Under the pieces are notes generated by a model, which did no database searches, was not told the DNA's origin, and was given only the letters and a program-made list of their open reading frames with translations. Shown here piece after piece: positions 53,227 to 64,000 of a stretch of DNA of 64,000 nt (the stretch's first letter is position 1; each line of letters begins with the position of its first letter). The stretch is from contig NW_013171838.1 of assembly GCF_000151665.1 (NCBI RefSeq), positions 571,001 to 635,000 on the forward strand, read 5' to 3'. This DNA comes from Blastocystis hominis. Lineage: Eukaryota > Sar > Bigyra > Opalinata > Blastocystidae. Made by a program: the position numbers and the translations under genes.

Positions 53227-56200
53227 ATGGGAAATTCTCAAGGGAAGGAAATCAGTACATCCAAGTTGACTGTTCGTATCAAGGACATTCTCTATGAAGG
53301 TGAGATCGTTGACTGCATTTGTTTAATTGGATAGATAGCTACTGGAAAATCTATCTAGCTCATGATATTGAAACAAACCAAGTTTATGATGTGCGAGTAG
53401 CGACTTTTGATCAAGGAGATATGAAGAGCCTAAACCGGCTAAAACAAGAAATCTTTCAATGGGTTGAAATCCAGAGGCGTTGCTTACTTTGTAGAAACAC
53501 ATGCCAATCCATGGAAATCTTGTTCGCTACTACGACTCCGAGATATATAATGAAGAAAATTTGGTCCGAGGCGTCATAATCACGGAGCATTGTGATGGTG
53601 GTCTTCTCTCGGATGTCGTAACACAGACCTATCCGCAGACGTTTTCTGAAAAGATGCTACTCGCCATTTTGCGTGACGTAGCCTGCGCTCTGTTTGTTCT
53701 CCACACGGAAGACCCTCCCGTCAGCTATCGCAACGTCAATGTACGCGATCCACCCAATCGTTTTGACGACCTAGCCCAATTACATTTATGTCCATGCGAG
53801 TGGTCGTTGCAAACTGGAAGCTGCGCGTTCTATGACATCCAACATGATCGTATTTGCGTTTCCGACTCTGAATGTGCAGACTCCCCACACCATGGAAGAA
53901 TCTCGCATCGTGGAGCAACAGCTCGAGTTGGTGGCGGATCCCGCCTATTTTCCCCCCGAATTTTGCGATCTGTATCGTAGCTTTATCTCCCGTAACGTGC
54001 AGCACCTCGAACTCGAAGCACCGCAAGATTTCGGAGAAGGTGGACGTGTGGGAACTGGGCATTCTCATGTACTATCTGGCCTTCTTCTCGACACCCTTCG
54101 AATCCGTCGACGGAAAGATCGATACGCGATCGCTCATCGCGGGCCGCTTCACCTTCCCCGCCAACGAGGCCAAGAAATACTCCGCGGAGTTTCTCGAGAT
54201 CATCCGTCGCCTGCTCACCGCCGACGTGAACAAGTGAGTCTCCTCGCTTCGCCTCACTCGCAGACGGCCGTCGATTGTCGACGTGGTGGTGAAGGCCTCG
54301 GGGTTCACGCGCTGGCGGATGACGCAGGAGGCCTCGGCCGTGCTGGACTACGCGCAGCAGCAGCGTCGAAAGCCTGTGCAGCCGAAGCCTCAAAGCAAGA
54401 AAGCGACGCTGACGAGGCCGAAATCGACGTCGGTTCCGCGCGAGCGATCGAACAAACTGCAAGTCACGAAGCCGGCGCAGCGCGGCAGCTCCGGAAAGAG
54501 CACGTCTTCTGGGAAATACTCGACGTCGCTGGAGCTGAGCGACTCGGATCTGTCGTCGAGCAGCGACGTGGATGATTTGGTGCAGCAGAAGCGCGAGGCA
54601 GGCGAGATGACGGACCGGATCCGCACGTCGATGCTGCAGTACTTCGGAGGGAAGAAGAACCACACGCGGTGGGTGCTGAAGTGCACGTCGCGCGTTCCCG
54701 AGCCGCCGCCGCGCCGATCGATGAAGAAGATCGCGATCGCCGCGTACGAGAACCACTCGATCGACTTCTATTTCTCGCTCTTGTCGAAGTGGGCGCGCAG
54801 AGAGAGGGCTGACGGATAGACGGCCGCTGTTCGCGAGCGAAATCGTCGCCGTGAAGGCGCTGACCACGACGCTGTGCGTGTTCCAGCTGAGCACGCAGGA
54901 GGTCGTGTACCAATCGTTCAAGCACGTGTCGCTGCTCAAAGAGATCTCGACGCGCTGGAAAATCGTGGAAGTGGGGAAACGGCGAGGGCGCGAGGCGTAG
55001 GAGAGCGAGGACAAGCGGAAAGACATGAACTGGGCGCCGTTTATCTCGCGCTTCGCGAACATTCTGACGAACAAGGTGTACTTCCTGAACAAATACACGG
55101 AGTTCGGAATGAACTACGCGCTCGTCGAGGGCGCCGAGCTCGACGTCGAGGACCAAGTCAACGTCCCCGCGCGCCTCTCCACGCTCCTCGCCAATCTCAA
55201 CCTGGCGCTGCGCTGGGCGCTCGCCAACACGGACCCGGTGATTAATGGAGCGATCCGCCCGATGATCGAAGAGGCTCACTCGATCTATCTCTCGCTCACC
55301 GTGGTGATGGCCGATCTGCTCAGCAAGAACGACGAGCCCGACATCGTGCAGTCCACGCTGGCGCGCTACGAGGAAGAGCGGCTGGCGCTCCGCGAGATCA
55401 TCATGCGCGCGAAGAACATCCAGGAACTCAATCTCTTCGACGACGTGCGCGCGTGATCGGGGTTTGACGCGTAGATTCCGAGCATTCCCGCGAAGAGCCC
55501 GCTGGAGAAGCATCCGCGGCGCGCGCGTGCAGCGGCGCGGAAGATCCTGGACAGCTTTATGTCGGTGGGGGACAACGACATGCTGGAAGAAGCGGATCTG
55601 GACGATGAAGACAGCGGGTCGTCGGACAACGAGGAGAACGTGCACCTTTTGGGCTCGCTGTACAAGGTCACCGCGAAGGGAGCGATCGTCCCGCTCATCG
55701 GCACGGTGGGAACGCAGCGCGCGGAGGAGAACACGCGGCAGGCGATGAAGAAGGTGCTGATCCGGAAAGAGAACAAGGTGTGCGTGGAGTGCGGCCGCGC
55801 GCCGGTCAAGTATTTCTCGGTGAATCTGGGCGTGTTTCTCTGCGCGATCTGCCAGAAGATCCATCAGCAGCTGGGCGTAGGAGCGGTCGGGGCGCGTTCC
55901 GCGTAGGAAAGCATCAGCGAGGTGCACAGCACGACGGCGAAAGTGCTTCGGCCGGAGTGGGTGGCGGCGGCGGCGGAGATTGGGAACAAGAAAGCGAAGG
56001 CGTTCTGGGAAAATCGGCTGCCGGAGGAGAAGCGACCGGCGCTGGACGCGTCGCCGAGCGGTAGGGACGCGGGAGCGATGTGATGCGCAGCGTGGGCGTC
56101 GTTTTTGAAGCAGAAATACATCCAGCGACTGTGGATTCCGGTGGTGGTGAAGTAGGAGCGGGAGCAGGGATTGCGAGCGTAGGTCGAAGTCGAAGCAGGA

Positions 56201-58227
56201 GGAAGCCAAGCCCTCCGACGTGGAGGAGGATCTGCTGGATTTGGACTATTCGGGACTCGGTCCGGCGGCGGTGCAGCAGGATGTGGGGTGGAGCATGCGG
56301 CCGAGTCTGAATCATAACGAAGGGAATTATGTGTTCGATAAGCGAGGACCCATGCTGGCTCCGGTGCGTTTGAATCAGTCCATTACGCCGATCCCCGGAG
56401 GATTCGCCTCGCCTCCCCAGCCGCAGCAACCGCTAATGCCGATGCAGGGAAGGCAGCCAACCATGCAGCCAACCATGCAGCCAACCATGCAGGCGTTGCA
56501 GCCAGTTTCATCAATTCACTCTCTTCAGAATGCTCCCCAACCCTTGCAGCCAGTTTCATCACTTCATCAAATCCAGCCCATGCAACCCATTCAAAACATG
56601 CAGCCCATTCAACCTCTCCAACCCATGCAACCAATGCAGCCAATCCAACCAATGCAGCCTCTCCAACTCATTCAACCCATGCAACCCATGCAGGCGCTTC
56701 AAGGCCAGTCCTCGCCTCCCTTCCATTCTCCGCAGCCTTCCCAACCCCTGCAACCCTTACAGCCCTCGCAGCCCTCCCAATCCTCCCAATTCAACGCGGG
56801 CTTCGCTTCCCCCGCTCCCGAAGCGGTGAGTCTCTTCAACGGTCCCTCCTACCGCGCGATGAATCCTGCCCGTCCCTCCTCCACCTTCTCCGTCGACTAC
56901 ATGTTCTCCCCCAATCCCCAAGAGCCCTTCTCTCCTCCTCAGCCTTCCGCACAGCCCTTCGCACAGCCCTTCGCACAGCCGACCGTTCCTCCTCCCGCGC
57001 CTTCTCTGCTGCCTTCGCGCCCCGCCCAGCTGCCCAGCCTCCTCGGAAAGCCCGCTGAAGCCTCGAAGACGACCATCGTTCCGCTGATGAATCCGGCGCG
57101 CGAGCCTCCAGCGCCAGCATGCGAGCCGCCGACGCCGACGCCGACGCATCGTCGTGGCTTGTCGTCGGTGGTGCGGAACGCAGGCCTGGTGGAGGACGAT
57201 TCGAGCGAAGACGAAGTGGACTACGAGTCGCGAATCGAGAAATCGGAGAGCCAGGCGGACGAAGCGCTGAAGCGGAAAGTGATGACGGCGCTGCAGTCGG
57301 CGTTGAGCGATTTGCAGCTGACGGGGATCCAGATTCGATGGTCGGAAATCGAAGTGGACGAGCGAATCGGCGTGGGAGGCTTCGCGATCGTGTACCATGG
57401 AATGTATCGCGGGTGCGAAGTGGCCGTGAAGAAGCTGCGCGTTAGCAGAATGTCTGCGAAGGCGATCCGCGATTTCCACTCGGAAGTGGTGCTGATGCGC
57501 GCGCTGCGGCACCCGAACATCGTGATTTTTATGGGGCTGGTGATGGATCCGGTGTGTTTGGTCACCGAATACTGCCACAACGGGAATCTGTTCGATCTGC
57601 TGCACGACACGGTCGACGAGAACGAGGAGCACTACGCGGTGCAGATTCCCTGGCAGCGTCGTGTTCGGATCGCGCTGGACGTGGCGCGCGGAATGAACTT
57701 CCTTCACACCTCCACGCCGATCATCATTCATCGCGATTTGAAATCGCTCAACATCCTCGTGGATGAGAAATGGACCGCGAAGGTCAGCGATTTCGGCCTT
57801 TCTCGCTTCAAGGTACTCGATGTTTTGCTCTTTTCATTCTTTTTAGTCGGCTGCAGCCCACGGAATGATGACTGGGCAGTGCGGAACGTATCAATGGATG
57901 GCTCCGGAAGTGATCGGCGGACACATTTACACAGAAAAGGCCGATGTGTACTCGTACGGAATCAATCTGTGGGAGTTGCTCACTCGGAAAATCCCGTACG
58001 ATGGCATGCAGCCGATGCAGGTAAAGCAATCGAAAGAGGATGAAGGATAGGTCGCGATGATGGTGCATACACATAAGAAGCGATTGCCAATTCCAGATAC
58101 GTGTCCTGAGTGGTATGCGACACTCATTCGGGATTGTTGGGATCAGGATCCGGATGCAAGACCTTCGTTTGCAGAGATCATTAAGAGATTGAAGAGAGGA
58201 GGACCCGCTCCGACTGTACTGAATTGA
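53227..58227 (+). CDS. NAK-like pseudokinase - ANTH - ArfGAP - TKL kinase fusion protein
   Basis: Fourteen exons, thirteen introns of 30-35 nt, total 4,593 coding bases, 1,530 aa with no stop. Domains: (1) about 20-300, NAK/Ark-type kinase fold with [20 protein letters not shown] and [17 protein letters not shown], but no Gly loop, Arg for the beta-3 Lys (YDVRV), YRNVN for HRD-L-K, and no DFG: a pseudokinase. (2) about 440-680, ANTH-like: [57 protein letters not shown]. (3) about 767-865, ArfGAP zinc finger CVECG...CAIC with 16 residues between pairs, then IHQQLG where the arginine finger HR should be. (4) about 940-1150, Gln/Pro/Met-rich linker. (5) about 1260-1530, TKL (Raf-like) kinase, all motifs intact: [36 protein letters not shown]. 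The MGN start could be N-myristoylated. NAK kinases, ANTH adaptors and ArfGAPs all act in clathrin/Arf trafficking. TGTTTGTT at 58312. Confidence 0.87.
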
Positions 58228-58274
58228 ATTGAATTGAATTGAATTGAATTGAATTGAATTGAATTGAATTGAAT
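58221..58274. repeat. (GAATT)n pentanucleotide repeat covering a stop codon
   Basis: About eleven GAATT units; the TGA of the fusion gene (58225-58227) is inside the first unit, so the array forms the start of its 3' UTR. A pentamer shifts frame with each unit change. Confidence 0.93.
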
Positions 58275-58311
58275 ACGTTGCATTTTTATGAAGAGTTTTT
58301 CCATGTCTTGT

Positions 58312-58319
58312 TGTTTGTT
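58312..58319 (+). terminator. TGTTTGTT 3'-end motif of the fusion gene
   Basis: Perfect motif 84 nt after the TGA. Confidence 0.65.
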
Positions 58320-58397
58320 GTATCAAGGAAGTTGAGAAATGGATTGGTTTGTGTGGATGAATCAAAAGAGAAGGAAGCATTTTCTTTCAAGGAATGA

Positions 58398-58405
58398 AAC
58401 AAACA
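58398..58405 (-). terminator. TGTTTGTT 3'-end motif of MORN+LRR gene 3
   Basis: Minus-strand perfect motif 61 nt after the predicted TAA (58467-58469); supports the last exon of gene 3. About 80 bp from the opposed motif of the fusion gene. Confidence 0.65.
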
Positions 58406-58466
58406 AGCAAGAACATCGATAGCAACACAAAGCAGAGCAATTGGATCTTGACGGAACGATGTAAGG

Positions 58467-61180
58467 TTAATGTTTGTCCACAAGACGGACAAGTTGGGCA
58501 GTAATATCTACAAAATAACAAGCAACAGTAGCAATGAACTGTGCACGTTTCTAAGTCTGACTCTATTGAACGAATCTGGCAACATAATGTTCTCAAGTCT
58601 TGGAATATCTAAATCATCATCAATAACCAGAAAGAACGAACTTTCAAGATGCACATCACAAGCAAAATAGAAACTGCCCCAAACAGCGGTTATTGAAATT
58701 AGATTCCAGAGATCTACATTCAATCATTTCACACCATTTCTCCCATACTTCGCATTATCAACGAACAGGATTCATCCCTTTGTCCGCAAAGCGCCCATTT
58801 ACCAAGTGCAATGAATCGCAATTTGGGAAGATCTATTTCAATTATCTCATCCCTTTCGATTCGATACTTTCTATGACCGTTGACAAAGATTCACGGAATG
58901 TTTGACCGCCTAGTTCAATCGATTCGAGATTTGGAAGATCTGCAGAGTCATCATTTCCACCCCTAAGCAAACCTCGGACAATAAAGGTGCTACCGTAGAA
59001 ACAGTAAGAAAATGCATTTGCAAAGCCTATTTTAATGGATTGCAGTGACAAAAGACAACTCAACTGGAAATCCCCAGCAAAATCACTAAAACTGTTATCA
59101 CCAATCTCTAGTGATTTTAGTTGTTTACAATTCAGAATGTGGAATGATTTCCATCTATTTTTCTGATTCCCATCTCGGCTTTGAGTGAACGAGTTACTGC
59201 CGATTTTGATCGTTTTCAATCGATTCAATCCATCGATCTTGAATCTTTGCACTGAACTACAACAATTGTTTCCAATGATAATAGTGGTCAGCGAGCCAAA
59301 TCGATTCAAATCGAGTATGTCATTATTATTATACGTATTTGAAGAAATGGATAATGCAGTAATATTGTCTTGCAGTCTATCTAGTTGGCTCAGATCGGAG
59401 ACAATGGCTTGTCGTGCAACAGAGAGCAAATCAGTGAGAGTTCGAGAGACATCTATTTATAATACTGGAAACAAAACTACTGGAAATAGTCTGTGATTGA
59501 ACATTCCAAAACGGATCATTATCATATGTATCTTTAGGAAGAGAAACCGATTCAAGACTTGGTATATCTAAGCTATATTACGATTTATGTATTGAGTACT
59601 TTCTAGGACTACTTTTTTGTAATGTATGAAACTACCTCCAGAAGAGAAAAGGCGAGTTAATTTGGGAAGATCTAATATCAATCTCTCTGTTCACTAATAT
59701 CTACTTCGCATTGTCAGAGAGCAGTCTGGATCTCCAGATCTACCATTAAGAGCATGAACATAGAGTTCAATAGACTGTAGAGAAGGAAGATCTATTCCAA
59801 TCATCGCATCGAGTTAATTCCATACTTTCGAATACATCTGACTTTGATGTACTAAACGAATTACGGCCTAAAACGATAGATACAAGGCTAGGAAGATCTG
59901 CATATTGAGCTTTAAAAGTACTATGTACCTCGGAGTACAAGGGAGCTATAAGCAAAATTCTTCGAATTGTTCTGCTTGCTACCAATCTGAATGGATTGCA
60001 GTTGTGGTAGATTCTTCAATTCAAAGTCGCCAGCAAAATCACTGAAACTATAATCGCCAATGTCAATCGATTCCAATGATTCACAATTCAATAGGTGGAA
60101 TGATTTCGATTCATCATTTCCATTTCCATTCCTTTTCTGAGTGAATGAATTCTTGCCGATTTTGATCGTTTTCAATCGATTCAGTCCATCGATTTTGAAT
60201 GTTTGCACGGATTCAAAACAGCCATCGCTGATTTCGATCGATCGTAACCACGCGAATCGATTCAAATTTAGTTCATTCAAATCGTTACAGCAATGCGGTG
60301 AGATCTTCAAATCGGTCACTTGAATACTCAGATTCCTCAAATCCTCTGTTTCCTTGATTGTTATCGTATTATCAGGAACATAAAATAGCTCCTGCATTTC
60401 CTGCTGGCTATACCATCCACCGTACAGATTCACGCCACTCACTTCTTCTCCATCTTTCCACTCACATTCTCGAGTAGCGATTCCAGTCTTTTCATCAACC
60501 AGGCAACCTCTCCCTTCACGAACAAATCGTTCATTGTCTTCATCATAACGAAAGCCACCCATATAGATCGGAATTCGTTTGGTTGGATCTAAACTGTCTG
60601 CTCCGTTTCGCTTCAATTCTGTCATCGTGTCTCCCTTAAAGAGTCGAATTACTTCTTTCAACAATCCTTTGCTCCAAATACCTTCTACGACCATGCTACT
60701 ATCATTTTCGTTATACTCTATGCCCCAACCTTCTCTTTGGAACTTATTATTGCATTCTCCGTGATACATCAAATGTCCTGTTGTGGCTGACCAGATTTCC
60801 ATTCGAAGTCCTTTCCTGTGGTTAACAATCTTATAAAAGTTGGTTTGCTCGGTGATATCTCGGAATCGTTGACGGAACTCAACTCGTCCATTCTTATAAG
60901 CAATGAACTCATCCGATTTTACTCCTTGTTTAGTTTCTTTCCATTGTTGTTTCAATACGTTATTTTCATACAAATTAACAGAGCCTGTAACAGAACGCAA
61001 AAGATATTCATTTTTGTGTTCTCCCTGGAATCGCTGAACACTGTATTGTATTCCCCTCTTTACCAAGGTTTCTGGATCGCCAAGCGTAGTATATCTATCA
61101 AGTAAATACTCAGCTCCGTTAATTTCGGTCAACGTTGCTATTTATTAGCACGGGATCAAGATAGTACATTCTTCAACCAT
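58467..61180 (-). CDS. MORN + leucine-rich-repeat protein 3, internally duplicated (exon-per-LRR family)
   Basis: Twelve exons (minus): 61168-61180, 59929-61137, 59826-59897, 59705-59791, 59600-59671, 59481-59567, 58973-59452, 58868-58939, 58749-58832, 58642-58713, 58540-58608, 58467-58507; eleven introns of 28-35 nt, 785 aa. The first exon is again 13 nt (ATG + three codons + T). The MORN part and first LRR block are close to gene 1 (FKGDTMTELKRNGADSLDPT; LESIDIGDYSFSDFAGDFEL). LRR exons are 72, 87, 72 and 87 nt; then a 480-nt exon continues into a second LRR core (LKSLEIGDNSFSDFAGDF), followed by exons of 72, 84, 72 and 69 nt and a short end NITAQLVRLVDKH. All LRR exons are phase 1-1. The frame is open for 75 codons upstream of the ATG, but the 13-nt exon shared with gene 1 fixes the start. 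Confidence 0.85.
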
Positions 61181-64000
61181 TATATTTGACCTAAAATAAA
61201 AAAAATTATCTGAATAATAAGGATTCCCCATATTGTGCTGTTTGTTGACAAATCCGTTGAGAATCGTATAAGATGTGGATGGGGAAGCGTTGCCAAGAAG
61301 TGTAGATGTGCCTGCGAGGCTTGAGCGTTCAGAAAAGAGAGCATGATTCTGAAAGGTAGATATGGATGATATTTTATCATAACCACTTGCAATTATCTGA
61401 AGGCACAATTCAATACCCTCTACGTGGTATTTCAGGCACTATACAAATCTAACTGAGACAAGGTTTTAATTTATGATCCAAGTATGAGTATCGATAGCTA
61501 TATCGATTATGTGTAGGAATTAGTGCGAATATCTATCAAAAGAGGAAATGCACTTTGTCATGCTCATAAGTAATTCTTGTTTATTTACACTACAAGCAAT
61601 GGAATATCGTATTGTGGATAAGAGTAGAGTGTTTGGAAGTCAATCATGGACACCTTTATCTAAAAGCAGATTCAAAATGTTGTGGAATGCGATAATTCAC
61701 AATAAAAATACATTTATCACGAATTGATAGTGATAATAGCTGCTTTTGGAGAAATCAGTCAGAAATACTCGAAAAGTCATTCATTTGTATGAGAATTTGA
61801 GAATATTCACATAGAGTTTTCATTTCACTCCTCAGTCTGTCAATTCAAGGATTGATTTGAAAACCAAAAATACGGACAGAATAAATAATACATTGGCATG
61901 TATTTCATAGAAGAATCCCAAATACTGGAGATTGAAGGGACGATAATCACATGCTTTACTCAATGCTAAGATTATCTTGATAGGCTTGTAATCGATGTTA
62001 GTGGATAGTACTGTAATCATGAATATTATATGACTCTTGGTGGATTGAAGATAATCACAGTTTTCAAAGGTAGAATGAGAGTATACGATAGGATCCTACG
62101 AATATCGATATTAGAGGTAGAATGTGATTGTTCAAGGTAAATAATCAAGGATCATAGGAAAGGGAATGAGAACACTTCTACAAACAAATCATTCATTAGA
62201 TATTGGCTATTATGGTAATGGACTATTCTCTAGAAAAATAGGGCAACTATTCCATTTATTAATTAACTTGCTGTGTGCGCTGTTTAGGAAATATAGTATA
62301 TGGTTTTCTGTGTTTTTTGCGACTAAGTAACAAGATGATGACATTTTACTCTGTCAGCCATAGTAGTATTCACCCATATATCTGTTTTCGTAACACAATA
62401 GGTCACGTAATAAAGAAGCGTCACAGAGTATTCTATTGTAAAACACTAGGAAGACTGAATTGTGAATCACAAAGAAAACATAATACTTTTTACAGAAATG
62501 GGTATGCATAGAAATAGATTAATAGTTATATAGATTGTAAGTATTATAGTTGTGTGTCAAAAGGGCAGAAATCGAGGATATTTGTGTAAAAAAGCAAATG
62601 ATGATGAAAGGAATCAAATAATGGTGAGAATAACTGAAGGTATCATAATTTGTCAACATCTTTAAAATGCACTTAGATAAAGAATCATGAGGGATTTTTT
62701 GAACAAACCAATTGAAATCTGTTGAAGAAACCCTTCTACTGTTATTTGGGGTAAAGGTACTGAAACAAACATGGAAATGACCATAATACTTTTCGACCAT
62801 AAAAGAATACTAGTAAATACACATATATTCGGAGAACAATCAACTAGGCATTAAAGAAGATACTTACTGTTTGCTGATTTGTAGTCATAGGAAATAAAGA
62901 CTATGTAATAACGACACCACACTGTGTTGACAAATTGGCAGAATACACATATCACTTTCTCTGGAAATCGAAATGAATCGAAATTTGGACTTGCATACTT
63001 TGGAACAACAAACAATCATAAATCAGTTATTGAATAGAATAGTCATTTGTTAAACTATTCATTTCACAACGATAGCCAGTACTTAAAGTGATATTGACAA
63101 ATAAGAATTGATATTTGGTCATTATAGCTAAATACCAACCTTTTAATCGAGATAGTATGAAAAAAGAGTGATAATTAATGCATTTTGGAATCAATGAACT
63201 GAGTTAATGTTAACAAATCTATGTTGGAAATAGAAAGCTGATATCTTTGTGTGGATTTCTAAATAATACAGGATACAACGTTGAACAAAACATACTTTTC
63301 TCTGGCTGCACTAATCATAGAGTACTTTGGTTAAGGTATTTCCTTGAATAATAAGAAGAGACAAACACAAAATCGATGCTCATTCAAATCATTTGTCAAA
63401 GCATTTCACTGAAATACCCTACTCTTTGTTTAAAAGTAATTATTATGTTACAATCCAATTCACTCATTATCAAACTATTCAAAGAAACGTTTGTTTGTAT
63501 GGCTAATTTCACCAGCAATCAAAACAATTGGCAATTCGTTTGGAACTACAACTCCTAGACAGTTCCATTGTTTGCAATATGTTTCTATAATTAATTGATA
63601 TTAAAGGTTACATTATACACATAAATCAAATCGAAACATTGAGTGTCATTCACATTTACTCCATTGTTATTTATTATTCTATAAACAAACGCTTATTTGG
63701 TACTATCGTCTACAATTCTGTATATATTGTAGATATTGCAATCCACTTGTTTCTAAAATATAGGTTTGTCGAGTATACCGCATTTCTATTGTGAACAACG
63801 AACGAAACTCAATAAGCTCAGTTTGGATTATCCATTCTTGCACATTCCTTTGTTCAATCTTAAAATCGAAATCACAAAGGATTGGATCATGCTAGTTAAA
63901 CAAATCTCGGGTGTGACGATGGAAAAGAGCTTATCGATGATTAGATCCTTAATCAATAACCAATGAACCATAGTAAGGGTTTTGGAACAAAAAAAAGTGG
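61181..64000. other. AT-rich stretch, no gene recognised
   Basis: About 2.8 kb of AT-rich sequence upstream of gene 3. ORFs at 62275-62511 (+), 62519-62800 (-), 63376-63558 (+) and 63766-63966 (+) have no family resemblance and no splice partners I could define. The last (ending SMIRSLINNQ) is the most protein-like and could be the terminal exon of an unrecognised gene. No RNA gene seen. Confidence 0.45.

Noticed and set aside
54464-56209. 581-codon minus-strand ORF
   Set aside because: Antisense to the ANTH/ArfGAP part of the fusion gene; Arg/Leu/His-rich composition typical of reverse-strand reading of GC-rich coding DNA.
56757-57731. 324-codon minus-strand ORF
   Set aside because: Shadow of the TKL kinase region, where all kinase motifs read on the plus strand.
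53227-58227. Splitting the fusion into separate NAK, ArfGAP and TKL genes
   Set aside because: No stop codon, no TGTTTGTT and no promoter-like gap occurs between the domains; all thirteen introns preserve one frame and the coding total is a multiple of three.
336-61180. Alternative genetic code (TAG or TGA reassigned), suggested by many in-frame TAG triplets
   Set aside because: The TAGs coincide with mini-intron donors (GTAG) and acceptors (TAG); removing the introns gives conserved proteins with normal code.
1-64000. tRNA or rRNA genes
   Set aside because: No A-box/B-box pair or cloverleaf was seen, and every GGTTCGA-like hit checked fell inside a coding exon. A covariance-model scan would be decisive.

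Overview
The window is nuclear DNA of a compact eukaryotic genome, almost certainly Blastocystis (stramenopile gut protist) or a very close relative. Three things visible in the sequence point there. Nearly every gene is split by tiny GT-AG introns of about 27-40 nt. Gene 3' ends carry TGTTTGTT. At least three genes (SERAC1, the LOG-family gene, the RING gene) and probably a fourth (GPI) place a first-codon-position T exactly 4 nt before that motif, so that polyadenylation would complete a TAA stop; this is the termination mode described for Blastocystis. I cannot assign a subtype. No rRNA, tRNA, CRISPR or viral genes were recognised. All splice models were made by hand from ORF continuity, intron phase and family similarity; most spliced lengths were checked to be a multiple of three.

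Layout. 1-29 kb is gene-dense and GC-richer: UTP3/SAS10, a SAP-like protein, UTP11, SERINC, FIS1, the mitochondrial phosphate carrier, a HEAT-like protein, ETF-QO, TSR2, SERAC1, a RING protein, a two-RRM protein, GPI, a LOG-family protein, a Mei2-type RRM protein and a large ankyrin protein. 29.3-38.9 kb is an AT-rich island with two small paralogues of unknown function, a MORN-like gene with a frame break, and two large MORN+LRR genes. 39-58.2 kb returns to conserved genes: importin alpha, metaxin/SAM37-like, a half-size ABCG transporter with a degraded Walker A, MRNIP-like, a methyltransferase-like protein, a TMX-type PDI, eIF3d, mitochondrial bL27, and a 1,530-residue fusion gene. 58.4-64 kb is a second AT-rich island with a third, internally duplicated MORN+LRR gene and about 2.8 kb without a recognisable gene.

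Functional themes. Ribosome production and translation: UTP3, UTP11, TSR2, bL27m, eIF3d. Mitochondrion-related organelle: ETF-QO, phosphate carrier, FIS1, metaxin, bL27m, SERAC1. Nuclear import and RNA binding: importin alpha and two RRM proteins. Endocytosis and signalling: the fusion gene.

Most striking items: (1) one gene joining a NAK-like pseudokinase, an ANTH domain, an ArfGAP lacking its arginine finger, a Gln/Pro-rich linker and an intact TKL kinase; (2) a MORN+LRR family in which each C-terminal LRR is a separate symmetrical phase-1 exon with repeated sizes (72 / 81-87 / 72 / 69-87 nt), duplicated as a block inside one gene; (3) a 16-bp perfect palindrome placing the 3'-end motif on both strands between convergent TSR2 and SERAC1.
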